From the NCBI GenBank assembly GCA_015493385.1, contig WGDE01000010.1:1-39166 (forward strand): DNA of 39,166 bases, read 5' to 3'. The notes beneath the pieces were generated by a model. It was not told the DNA's origin, made no database searches, and saw nothing but the letters and a program-made list of their open reading frames with translations. The stretch comes from Phycisphaerae bacterium (lineage in GTDB: Bacteria; Planctomycetota; Phycisphaerae; Sedimentisphaerales; Sedimentisphaeraceae). Positions 10,095 to 19,019 of this stretch are shown here, piece after piece (the first letter of the stretch is position 1; the number at the start of each line of letters is the position of its first letter). A program made the translations under genes and the position numbers.

Positions 10095-11167
10095 TTCAGC
10101 ACTTCCGTAGTAATATTCACAAGTTCGTCAACTGCGTCTTTGCTGTATTGGGCAAATGCACTACTACTTTGCTCTACAATTTTCACTTTGGGCCCGATAG
10201 GGGAATATGTCGCAGGATTAGTCTTTCCAAAGATTGCTACTGTTGAGATTCCAGTTGCCCCAGAAAGGTGCGATACTCCGCTGTCGTTACCGATAAATAC
10301 GTCGGCGTTTGAGATTAACTCTGTTAGCTCGATAGTGTTTAGAGATGATACTGTTGGTGCGATTTTCTTGAGCGTATCAATCTCAGATGGCTTCATTCTT
10401 TCAAGTTCGCTAGGGCCAAGGATAAATAGAACGTTAGTCTTCTTGTCTTTTAAATCTAATGCAAGTTGTTTGTAGTTGTCTATGTGCCAATTTTTCTCAA
10501 TACTACCGCTACCGGGGGCAATTATTATTGTAGGGTGGTCTGTATTTGGTAAGTATTTGTGTAGAAGTTTTTCCCCGTTGGCCTTTTGTGAATCGCTGAG
10601 GTTTATAGTTGGTTTCTCGAAGTCGAATTTCCAATCTTCTGGCGGGGTAAACGCTTCAATCGCAGCGTATTTTTCGTTTACAAGATCATCAATATGGAAC
10701 TTACTTATATGATGCGCATATTCAGCAGGTGGTTTTGCGCCGAGAGTAACAACATCTCCAGATGTTGTGTGGTAGAGTGTAGAGATTAGGTTCTTCTCAA
10801 AGTTGCCACCTTTATCACCTATGAAATTAAATATCCAGTCGTATCCTGCCAAGTCTGCCACAAGTTTGGGTTCATTATCTGGGGAGAATTCACTAGGGTC
10901 TATAAATAATTTCGAAAAATCTATACTGTTTATACTGCGGGTTTTGTCCACAACCGTTTTGCCGGGGAATAGGGCGATATGATCGATATTGCCAACATAA
11001 TCAAGGACATCTATTCGCATATGAGATTTAATGAAATCGCACAGATGAAGAGTAAGGATGCAGTCTCCAAGCGCTCCTGGGTGAATTAACATTGCTTTGT
11101 GTTTCTTTTCTTGAGATTTGCAACGTGCTGTAATGTTACCATCATCGAATATGCTATTAAAGGTCAT
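10091..11167 (-). CDS. Glycosyltransferase family 9 (ADP-heptose:LPS heptosyltransferase-like)
   Basis: LIHPGALGDCILTLHLCDF N-terminus; TIIIAPGSGSIEKNWHIDNYKQLA; ADVFIGNDSGVSHLSGATGISTVAIFGKTNPATYSPIGP. Confidence 0.9.
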   Translation of the reverse strand: MTFNSIFDDGNITARCKSQEKKHKAMLIHPGALGDCILTLHLCDFIKSHMRIDVLDYVGNIDHIALFPGKTVVDKTRSINSIDFSKLFIDPSEFSPDNEPKLVADLAGYDWIFNFIGDKGGNFEKNLISTLYHTTSGDVVTLGAKPPAEYAHHISKFHIDDLVNEKYAAIEAFTPPEDWKFDFEKPTINLSDSQKANGEKLLHKYLPNTDHPTIIIAPGSGSIEKNWHIDNYKQLALDLKDKKTNVLFILGPSELERMKPSEIDTLKKIAPTVSSLNTIELTELISNADVFIGNDSGVSHLSGATGISTVAIFGKTNPATYSPIGPKVKIVEQSSSAFAQYSKDAVDELVNITTEVLK

Positions 11168-12225
11168 TATCTATCCTCCCCGCTAGAGAGAATCCAACCG
11201 CCTCCAAGCAGTCTTGTGCCATGGGCGTCCTCTCTATAGATTGCAGCCACCTGACCTGGAGTTATTGCCGATATCTCTTCATTGAATCTAATTGTTGCGC
11301 AATCATCTTCTGGGGTTACTGTTGCTTTGGCTCCGCTGTGGTTGTAGCGTACTTTAACAATCGCATCAAACGCTTCTTTTGGTTTTGCGCAAAGCCAATT
11401 CAGGCCATCCGCGACAAGTGAGCTTGTCATTAAATCTTTCTTTTCGCCTAGAACGACAGTATTTGTTTCCAAATCAAGCTTGACTACGTAAATTGGCGAG
11501 CCAACTGCAACTCCAAGCCCACGTCGTTGTCCGATTGTGAATCTGTGGAGTCCACTGTGTTTGCCAAGAACTCTGCCATCTGTAAAAACTATATCGCCTT
11601 CTTTTGCGAGCTCCGGTCTTTCTTGTTCTAATCTTGCAATATAGTCATTGTCTGGAATAAAGCATATTTCTTGAGAGTCTGCCTTGTCCTCAATGCCAAG
11701 CTCTAACTCCGCCGCGATTTGGCGGATTTGTTGTTTTTTTAACTCTCCCAAAGGAAGAAGTATGTGCTTAATCACTTCTTTGTCAATCATTGAGAGTACA
11801 TACGATTGATCTTTTGATAAATCACTTGCTCTGTATAAGCACTTATCGCCATCAATATCCAGAGAGCGTATGTAGTGACCTGTAGCAAAAAAATCACAAT
11901 TCTTTTTTTTTGCGTAGTCCCAAAGATAACCAAACTTTATCTCTCGATTGCAGAAAACGCAGGGGTTTGGAGTGCGTGCAAGGCTGTACTCTGTGCAGAA
12001 ATATTCTATAACCTTTTCAAACTCACCGCGCAAATCCAGAATTTCTAGGCTCAAGCCAAGCTTATCGGCAATTTTCTTTGCTTCCAAGCTCTCATGCTTG
12101 CCACCATCGTGAGTTATCATATGAACGCCAAGGCAGTCGTAGCCTTGTTTCATTAATAAAGCCGCAGCGACGCAGCTATCAACTCCGCCGCTGAGGGCTA
12201 TACATACTTTCTTGTTGTGTTTCAT
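11167..12225 (-). CDS. mnmA: tRNA-uridine 2-sulfurtransferase
   Basis: CIALSGGVDSCVAAALL PP-loop, PNPCVFCNREIKFG, KDQSYVLSMI, DSQEICFIPDNDY, FTIGQRRGLGVA. Confidence 0.97.
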   Translation of the reverse strand: MKHNKKVCIALSGGVDSCVAAALLMKQGYDCLGVHMITHDGGKHESLEAKKIADKLGLSLEILDLRGEFEKVIEYFCTEYSLARTPNPCVFCNREIKFGYLWDYAKKKNCDFFATGHYIRSLDIDGDKCLYRASDLSKDQSYVLSMIDKEVIKHILLPLGELKKQQIRQIAAELELGIEDKADSQEICFIPDNDYIARLEQERPELAKEGDIVFTDGRVLGKHSGLHRFTIGQRRGLGVAVGSPIYVVKLDLETNTVVLGEKKDLMTSSLVADGLNWLCAKPKEAFDAIVKVRYNHSGAKATVTPEDDCATIRFNEEISAITPGQVAAIYREDAHGTRLLGGGWILSSGEDR

Positions 12226-12237
12226 GTGCTACTCTTG

Positions 12238-13122
12238 TTACTTCTTATCTTTTTTGAATAGATTGCCTATGCCATCAAGTGTTCCCTTAGTGGCATCTTC
12301 AATTTGATTAAGCGGGTCTTTTTTGTTTTTATTGTCAAGCATTTTCCCGATGCTATTTTCAAGTAAATCGCCAGGCTTGATATCCTTGATTCCATTTAGG
12401 GCGTCGGCAGGTATGATATTGCCAGCTTCTTTAGTCAATTGATCTGTTATTTTCAAGAAGATTATTTCTGTAAGCTTAGAAAGGTCAACCTTCTTTGATT
12501 TTCCAATATCCTTGAATTCCATTTTGGAGAGCGTTACCGACATATCTTTCTTATTACCCAACCCAGGTAGCATTTTTACCTGAACTTTCACATTTGTGAT
12601 TAACAAGTCGTCAATTACTAGGCTCTTACCACCTTGAGAAGATTCATCCTCTTTTGCAACATCTTTATCTTGCTCTTCTTTGCTTTTCTCTTCTTTATCA
12701 TCTTTTGAGCTTCCACTGTTTGCAGTAGCAGCTTTTAATAATGTTGAGACGTTACTTTTTAGGCCTTCTTGTTCGAATGAGAGGACTATACCGTCAAGCT
12801 TGATTTGTTTTATGACTACCGTATCTTTGAATAGAGAACCCATATCGATATCTGCGTAGACTTGATTGGCTTTTAAAATGTATGGCATTTTAAAACCGGC
12901 AGGGTTTGCAACATTTAGACCAGTAATTTCCATTTGACCTCTTAGAAGACTCAAGTCTAATCCTTCAACACTAACATCAACATTAAGAGCTTTTGTTCCA
13001 GCAGTTTCGATTGCTACTTTGATAGCGCGCTCACCAAAAAGGACGAAGAGGCCAATGAATATAAGTATGAGTAAGATTATGATACTTATGACTTTGCCTA
13101 TGATTTTCTTGATTGGTTTCAT
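12238..13122 (-). CDS. AsmA-like inner-membrane-anchored protein
   Basis: N-terminal TM helix followed by VSVEGLDLSLLRGQMEITGLNVANPAGFKMPYILKANQVYADIDMGSLFKDTVVIKQIKLDG, AsmA-type repeat pattern. Confidence 0.7.
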   Translation of the reverse strand: MKPIKKIIGKVISIIILLILIFIGLFVLFGERAIKVAIETAGTKALNVDVSVEGLDLSLLRGQMEITGLNVANPAGFKMPYILKANQVYADIDMGSLFKDTVVIKQIKLDGIVLSFEQEGLKSNVSTLLKAATANSGSSKDDKEEKSKEEQDKDVAKEDESSQGGKSLVIDDLLITNVKVQVKMLPGLGNKKDMSVTLSKMEFKDIGKSKKVDLSKLTEIIFLKITDQLTKEAGNIIPADALNGIKDIKPGDLLENSIGKMLDNKNKKDPLNQIEDATKGTLDGIGNLFKKDKK

Positions 13123-13134
13123 CTGACTATCTCC

Positions 13135-14835
13135 TTATTTTTCGACAATTTTTTTAAGTCTCTCTAGAAGACTCTCCTGTACGCTAAATCCGTTTTTCTT
13201 TGCAAGATTTAAATATCTCAAAGCATTTTTGTAATCTCTAATATAGTAGTAATCTAGCCCTAGAGCATTATATCCCTCTCCACTGTGAGGAGCTAACTCT
13301 ACAAAGAGAAGATGATACTTCAGAGCCTTCGAATATTCTTGCATCATAACGTAAGATGCCGCAAGATTGTATAGAATATCTGGTGATTGTGGCGATATTT
13401 CTAGTGCTATTTCGTAATTCTTGGCGGCATTTTCATATTCTTGCTCTTGGTAATAGGTGTTTGCCAAATTTGTCATTACAGAAAGATTATCTGGTTCTAA
13501 TTCTAAGAGTCTCTCGTAGGTTTTTATCAGTGCATAGTTGTTCCCTAAGTTTTTGTATGCGATTGAGAGCCCTATATATGCGTTTATTGCATCTGGAGAA
13601 TCGGCAACTGCTATATCAAAATACCCAATAGCTTCTTTGTAGAGCCCAAGATTTAATTTAGAGAAGCCCATGCCGATGTTTGCGCTAGTGGAATTGGGAG
13701 CAAGCTCAAGCGTTTTTAGGTAGTTCTCTATTGCCATATCGTATTTGCCAAGCGTTCGGTATATATTTGCAAGTGAAAGGTATATCGTTGGGTCTTTTGT
13801 GTCGATAGATGATGCCTTCTCAAGCCAATATATGGCTTTGTTAATAGTACCTTCTTCTTTGTAAATCAAAGCGATACTCTTGTATGGCTTGGTGTAGTTT
13901 GGATTAAGATTTATCGCAGTTTCATAAGAATTGATTGCGTTGGCTGTTTGCCCTAATTGGTTATACGCATTGCCAATATTGTAATTGATCTGTGCATTAT
14001 CAGGCAAGATTTCCAGTGCTGCTTTGTATTGGTTTAGAGCTAGTTTAGGCTTGTCTTCTTTTAAGTAAACATTACCAAGATTGAGCTTTGCCTCTACTAA
14101 CGAATCGCCAAGGTCGCTTGAGAGTTTTAAAATATATTCAGCATTTTTTATCTCACCCGATTGCATATAGCAGTTGCCTAGATTATTGAAAAAACAGGCT
14201 AGGGTTTCGCGTGATGTTAGATTCTTCATATAGATGCTGTTTTTTGGCGGAGAGAACCTTCTGATATAGTCCTTGTCTGAGATTGATGCGCCAGAACTTG
14301 TTGTTTCTATGTTGAATCGATATTCACCATCATCGTAGCGTACAAAGAAATGGCCAGGAACTACAACGCCGTAGAGTGGTAATCCTAGGCGCTCAGAGAT
14401 TGATAGGTATAAAATTGATAGGCTAAGACAGTAGCCACGTTTTTTATTGATTACGCTGTGCAGGAAAAGGTCTTGCGGGTCATCAGCATTTGGGGTAGGG
14501 CGGAACCCTTTTTCCTCAAAGAGATATTTATTAATTACAGGGATTGCTCTATAATCACGGGGAATATTCTCTTTATCCAAACGCTTCAATATCTCACGGC
14601 TCATATCGTCTATAATATATCGATATCTAAGTACATTGCTATTTGTAGACCAATATTTTGAGAAATGAAGCGCCGCAGAAGCGATGTCTATATCGCTATC
14701 CTCAAGAGAGAGAAGCTTATCTATAGTGCGAACATCAATGCCAGTCTTATCTGCGTTGTATAGTTTCTGCGCAAACAACGTTGTTGCTAACATTAAGATT
14801 ACAACAAAAGATAATGTTGAGATTAATCGACTCAT
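13135..14835 (-). CDS. TPR-repeat protein with N-terminal transglutaminase-like (SirB1-type) domain
   Basis: Signal-like N-terminus; KKRGYCLSLSILYLSISERLGLPLYGVVVPGHFFVRY...FNIETT; about 10 tandem TPR units (e.g. AQINYNIGNAYNQLGQTANAINSYETAINLNPN). Confidence 0.88.
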   Translation of the reverse strand: MSRLISTLSFVVILMLATTLFAQKLYNADKTGIDVRTIDKLLSLEDSDIDIASAALHFSKYWSTNSNVLRYRYIIDDMSREILKRLDKENIPRDYRAIPVINKYLFEEKGFRPTPNADDPQDLFLHSVINKKRGYCLSLSILYLSISERLGLPLYGVVVPGHFFVRYDDGEYRFNIETTSSGASISDKDYIRRFSPPKNSIYMKNLTSRETLACFFNNLGNCYMQSGEIKNAEYILKLSSDLGDSLVEAKLNLGNVYLKEDKPKLALNQYKAALEILPDNAQINYNIGNAYNQLGQTANAINSYETAINLNPNYTKPYKSIALIYKEEGTINKAIYWLEKASSIDTKDPTIYLSLANIYRTLGKYDMAIENYLKTLELAPNSTSANIGMGFSKLNLGLYKEAIGYFDIAVADSPDAINAYIGLSIAYKNLGNNYALIKTYERLLELEPDNLSVMTNLANTYYQEQEYENAAKNYEIALEISPQSPDILYNLAASYVMMQEYSKALKYHLLFVELAPHSGEGYNALGLDYYYIRDYKNALRYLNLAKKNGFSVQESLLERLKKIVEK

Positions 14836-14843
14836 TTAGCTTC

Positions 14844-15134
14844 CTAAATATCTAGCTTCTCTAAAATAGTTTTGTCAGCCATTTTGATTTCCAATTGTTT
14901 TAGTGGATTTGTGTGCCCTGAGATTACAGAAATATCACGTTTTTTTACGCCGAGTTTTTTTGCAAGAAAAGATATAAGCTCTTTATTGGCCTTTCCCTTT
15001 TCCAGCTGCGCGGCTATTTTAACTTTTAGCATTCCATCAAATAAGCCTTCAATTGAAGTCTTGCTACTGCCTGGTACTATCTTGGCGAATATGATTAGAG
15101 AATCTTTGGTTTCTTTACATCGCACTTCATTCAT
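14844..15134 (-). CDS. DUF167/YggU-family protein
   Basis: IFAKIVPGSSKTSIEGLFDGMLKVKIAAQLEKGKANKELISFLAKKLGVKKRDISVISGHTNPLKQLEI. Confidence 0.9.
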   Translation of the reverse strand: MNEVRCKETKDSLIIFAKIVPGSSKTSIEGLFDGMLKVKIAAQLEKGKANKELISFLAKKLGVKKRDISVISGHTNPLKQLEIKMADKTILEKLDI

Positions 15135-15135
15135 A

Positions 15136-15435
15136 TCAAGCGTCTTCTCTGATATTTTGCCCGACTGCGCATTGGATGTATTTATCGATTTGGTTTGCTA
15201 ATTCGCCAAGCGATTGAATTTGAAAATCTTCTCTATGTCCAGGCACAAACTCTCCGTTTAGAGCCTTCTTGGAAATCTTAACGCGAATAATAGAAGGAGT
15301 CTTCCCTATACTGCAAAAGTTAGACTCTTTATGCTCGGTAAGTTCCACTCGGAAATCTTCGCTGATAAATATTAAGCTCTTGCCAGTAAATACTGCTGTT
15401 GGAAAGAAATCGTATAGTAATTTTATTGTTTCCAT
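15136..15435 (-). CDS. Hypothetical protein
   Basis: 99-aa ORF packed directly upstream of the DUF167 gene on the same strand; no family recognised. Confidence 0.65.
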   Translation of the reverse strand: METIKLLYDFFPTAVFTGKSLIFISEDFRVELTEHKESNFCSIGKTPSIIRVKISKKALNGEFVPGHREDFQIQSLGELANQIDKYIQCAVGQNIREDA

Positions 15436-15481
15436 ATATCTACGCTCTCAAGTATCGTTATAGTCTCAGCGTTTTCTCATT

Positions 15482-16405
15482 TTACTCTAGGCAGCCAATA
15501 ATGCTTGAGAGTTTGCTGATATTTTTGCGTTGGCAATACTCTCTCAAATCTTCTGCGATGCGCTGCGTCGCGTTTGGCTCGACAAATGTTGCCGTTCCAA
15601 CAGAAACTACGCTAGCCCCTGCAATCATAAACTCAATACAATCGCTTGCAGACTGAATTCCGCCTAGTCCCATTATTGGTATTCCAGCTGGCTTTGCCAC
15701 TTCGTTGTAAACTTTGTTAACCAGATACACGGCAATTGGTTTTATTGCAGGCCCGCTCAAGCCGCCTGTTCTATTTGATAGCACGGGCTTTCTCTTTTCA
15801 ATATCAATTACCATAGCCGTAAAGGTGTTGACCAGACTAAGCGCATCCGCTCCAGCATTAACCGCCGCCTGCGCGGTAACGCTAATATCCGTTACCGTTG
15901 GCGTAAGCTTGACAATCATTGGTTTGCCAGAGGTGGCTTTTTTGACCTCGCTGGTAATCTTTTCTATCGCTTTTGGATCGGTACCGAAAGTTATGCCGCC
16001 AGCCTTAACGTTTGGGCAGCTAATATTAAGCTCAAAACCTGCGATAGAATCGTATTCTGCAAGTGCTTTTGTGACGTTGACATAATCTTCAATTGTCTCA
16101 CCTGCCAGATTAACGAAAACAGGGACGCTGCATTTCTCGATGATTGGCAGTTTCTCTTTAACAAATTTCTCAAGCCCAATATTTGCCAAACCAATCGCAT
16201 TTATCATACCGCAGTTAGTCTCTGCCACTCTAGGAACTTTGTTTCCCATGCGCGGTTTGATTGAGATGCTCTTGGTGATGAAGCCGCCAAGAGAGTTTAT
16301 ATCCATATAGTTGCCGAGCTCGTCAATATAGCCGCATGTTCCAGAGGCAGTAAAGACGGGGTTTTTAAGTTTTAGACCAAGAAAATCAATGCTTATATCA
16401 CTCAT
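15482..16405 (-). CDS. pyrD: Dihydroorotate dehydrogenase, class 1B-type catalytic subunit
   Basis: FLGLKLKNPVFTASGTCGY, NAIGLANIGLEKF, ELNISCPNVKAGG, KLTPTVTDI, LSLVNTFTAMVIDIEKRKPVLSNRTGGLSGPAIKPIAVYLV. Confidence 0.96.
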   Translation of the reverse strand: MSDISIDFLGLKLKNPVFTASGTCGYIDELGNYMDINSLGGFITKSISIKPRMGNKVPRVAETNCGMINAIGLANIGLEKFVKEKLPIIEKCSVPVFVNLAGETIEDYVNVTKALAEYDSIAGFELNISCPNVKAGGITFGTDPKAIEKITSEVKKATSGKPMIVKLTPTVTDISVTAQAAVNAGADALSLVNTFTAMVIDIEKRKPVLSNRTGGLSGPAIKPIAVYLVNKVYNEVAKPAGIPIMGLGGIQSASDCIEFMIAGASVVSVGTATFVEPNATQRIAEDLREYCQRKNISKLSSIIGCLE

Positions 16406-16408
16406 AAA

Positions 16409-17362
16409 TCACCAAATCACTTCTTTAGAATTAAAGACAGGCCCATCCTTGCAGCAAAGCTTGTAGGTGGTCTCTGTGCTGTTATCGTTTGTTTGATTGT
16501 CTGGCTTTTTCTCTACCTCTACCGCGCAGCTCTGGCAAAGCCCGATTCCGCATGCCATCATCCGCTCAAGGCTAACTTGAGCTTCAATATTTGATTTCTC
16601 CGCTAGTTTGGATAGATTTGCCAGCATCGGTTCAGGGCCGCAGCTTAGGATTAGAGTTTTGTTTGTATCTATTTTGTTTGCGCTGAGCCATTTGCCGAGC
16701 CTATCGGTAACAAACCCACTATCGCCAAACGAGCCATCATCAGTCGTTACAAAAGTTTCTACGCCAATAGATTCGAGTTCTTCGATGGTTTTAGCGTCAG
16801 CTTTCTGGGTACTCGCAAACGGCAGGTGCCCCTTGCTTCTTGCCCCAATAAACGCTACTGTTTTTACATCTTTTCTGTTTTTAGTTAGCCAGTTTGCGAC
16901 ATGCTCAATCGGAGGAACTCCAACTCCGCCGGCGACGAGAATTACGCAGTCTTTGCTGCTATCAATCGAGAATCCGTTTCCAAGAGGCCCTGTAATGCTT
17001 AGCTCATCTTGAGGGCAGATTGTCGTCATACGAACGGTGCTGGCTCCTGTGACTAGATATATGATGTCAACAACAGTTTTATTCTCATCTATTTCTTGAA
17101 TATCAACAAAACTAAACGGCCTGCGCAGTAAGACGTTTCTTCTAGAAGCATCGCGCAGATGCTCTGGGATATCCAAGATAGCGGGGTTTGATAATGTATT
17201 GACTTTAATCTCAAGAAATTGCCCCGGCTTTGCCTTAGCAAAGCTCGCCGCACCTTTGCCAGAGAATTCGAGACTAAGCCGATAGTAGTAGTCTCCAATT
17301 GGCTCGTTATATCTAACCTGCGCCAAAAAGACGCCTTTGTCGCTCTTATGATTTTCGCACAT
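16409..17362 (-). CDS. pyrK: Dihydroorotate dehydrogenase electron-transfer subunit (PyrK-like)
   Basis: RRPFSFVDI FAD-binding region, LVAGGVGVPPIEH, C-terminal Fe-S cysteines CGIGLCQSCAVEV...CCKDGPVF. Start placed at Met 23 of the ORF (17362); the ORF itself extends to 17428. Confidence 0.92.
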   Translation of the reverse strand: MCENHKSDKGVFLAQVRYNEPIGDYYYRLSLEFSGKGAASFAKAKPGQFLEIKVNTLSNPAILDIPEHLRDASRRNVLLRRPFSFVDIQEIDENKTVVDIIYLVTGASTVRMTTICPQDELSITGPLGNGFSIDSSKDCVILVAGGVGVPPIEHVANWLTKNRKDVKTVAFIGARSKGHLPFASTQKADAKTIEELESIGVETFVTTDDGSFGDSGFVTDRLGKWLSANKIDTNKTLILSCGPEPMLANLSKLAEKSNIEAQVSLERMMACGIGLCQSCAVEVEKKPDNQTNDNSTETTYKLCCKDGPVFNSKEVIW

Positions 17363-17520
17363 AATTCTGTTTACCCTAAGTGGTATATAGCCTAAAACCG
17401 AAATTAAGAAACTCTTAATATTTTCCAAGAGTATAACAGCGATTTAGCTTTTTTTAAAAGATTAAATTCTTTATTAGGGGCAGTTTTACTTGTGTTTGGA
17501 CTTTGCGTAAGGGTTGGGCC

Positions 17521-17577
17521 GTAAAGCCGGGACGCCTGCAACCGGTCTTCGACCGAACGTACCAGTCCCGGTTTTAC
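17521..17577 (+). repeat. 57-bp palindromic repeat, copy 3
   Basis: GTAAAGCCGGGACGCCTGCAACCGGTCTTCGACCGAACGTACCAGTCCCGGTTTTAC; nearly identical to copy 2; both preceded by GGGTTGGrCC. Confidence 0.87.
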
Positions 17578-18842
17578 TACGTTTGGATGGCAAGGGATTC
17601 GGCTAGGGCGGCTATTTCTCTAGTTGTTCTTTGGCTTTCTTGCGCGGCTTCTTTAGCGTCTCTATGTTCTGCCTTTACAAAGACTATTTTTCCCTCTGCG
17701 CCACCAAGGCGACCGAGTTTTACGTTTATATTGCCGTAGTCTGTTTTGACCTTTACAAACTCTCGATAGAGTTTCTTTCTCTCTGCCCTGTATTTGCGCA
17801 CTCCAAGTGTTAGTCCTGTGGTGAGGATTTTGTCAGCTATTTTCTCACTGTCTTTTGTGGTTGCCATTATGCTTAGCTTGATTGCGGCTCTTGCATTTTT
17901 CATTGTTATTGCTTGGTAGCTGATATCGAGAACACCAGAGATGTCTTTTAGGGATTCTATTGAATCAGCAATCATTTCTCCCGTTGCATCGTCAATATTG
18001 CATTCTAAGATATCAATTGAGTCTTGCTCGAAGCTCTTCTGTTCGTCTATCTCGCCAATGACAACTCTGGTGGCATTTGCAAATTCACTCGGGTCGAGCG
18101 AACCTGCTCCGTAACCAGTCGCCGAGATTGTCATCTGGGGCATTGCTCCAAACGAAGAGCTGTAATATTTCAAGATTGCCGCAGCGGTTGGAGTGAGAAG
18201 TTCCTTTTCGATTAATCCTGGCTGAGTTGGTATACCGTGGATAAGCGCCAATGTTGCTGGTGCTGGGACGCAGACAACTCCGTGTGCGCAATGTACATGC
18301 CCGCTGCCGAGTGTTAGTTTGCTTGAGTAAACCTTTTCTATACCAAGATAGTCTATACAAAGGCATGCGCAGACGATATCTGTGATTGAGTCTACTGCGC
18401 CAACCTCATGGAAATGAACACTATCTATATCAACACCATGCGCCTTTGCTTCCGCTTGTGCTAACAATTCAAATATTGCGATTGAATCGGCTTTTACCTT
18501 ATCAGGCAGCTTGTCGTTTGATTTAATCAGCTCTGTTATAGTAGAGAGATTCCTATGTTCGTGGTGATGATGATGTTTGTGGCTATGTTCATGCTTATGC
18601 TCGTGGTCATCATGATGGTGGTGCGTCTCTAGCATAGGAGTGAATTTTGTGGCGGAGATTCCGCATCTTATAACCTTCTCAAGTGCGAGTTCCTTGAGCT
18701 CTTTCATCTCAAATGCATCTATTGAGCTGCGCAGATATTCAATACTTGCACCAGCCTCGATTAATGCACCGCAGATCATATCTCCTGCGGCTCCAGCAAA
18801 ACAGTCAAAATAAGCGACTTTCATATCGTGTCCTATCGTCAT
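17577..18842 (-). CDS. larC: LarC-type nickel insertion protein (DUF111)
   Basis: VAYFDCFAGAAGDMICGALIEAG; His-rich segment HHHHDDHEHKHEHSHKHHHHHEHRN; VHFHEVGAVDSITDIVC; ECNIDDATGEMIADSIE. The functional start may be MKVAYFD, a few codons downstream. Confidence 0.93.
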   Translation of the reverse strand: MTIGHDMKVAYFDCFAGAAGDMICGALIEAGASIEYLRSSIDAFEMKELKELALEKVIRCGISATKFTPMLETHHHHDDHEHKHEHSHKHHHHHEHRNLSTITELIKSNDKLPDKVKADSIAIFELLAQAEAKAHGVDIDSVHFHEVGAVDSITDIVCACLCIDYLGIEKVYSSKLTLGSGHVHCAHGVVCVPAPATLALIHGIPTQPGLIEKELLTPTAAAILKYYSSSFGAMPQMTISATGYGAGSLDPSEFANATRVVIGEIDEQKSFEQDSIDILECNIDDATGEMIADSIESLKDISGVLDISYQAITMKNARAAIKLSIMATTKDSEKIADKILTTGLTLGVRKYRAERKKLYREFVKVKTDYGNINVKLGRLGGAEGKIVFVKAEHRDAKEAAQESQRTTREIAALAESLAIQT

Positions 18843-19019
18843 TATTTATGGTTGGATTGTAATTTCCGAAATTCTAGATTATCTTATAAATACGGATCTG
18901 GTCAAGTTCTTTTGCTGTCATACTTGAATTTATCTGTTATTTCTGGTATCTATCTTTTAAACCAAAATCTAGTAAGCATAGGATGCTCAATTATTCAAGG
19001 ACGATTAAAAGGTAAACCA

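Noticed and set aside
9867-10246. ORFs 9867..10058 (-) and 10031..10246 (+) in the track, with TGxRPNxPVPVLL-like peptides
   Set aside because: They are translations of the 57-bp palindromic repeats and antisense of the GT9 gene, not independent genes.
16608-17012. 134-aa plus-strand ORF within the pyrK-like gene
   Set aside because: Antisense to the conserved FAD/NAD-binding coding sequence.
18828-19019. N-terminal extension of the dacB ORF overlapping larC
   Set aside because: Non-signal-like sequence; the GTG at 19020 with a nearby purine-rich RBS and a good signal peptide is a better start.
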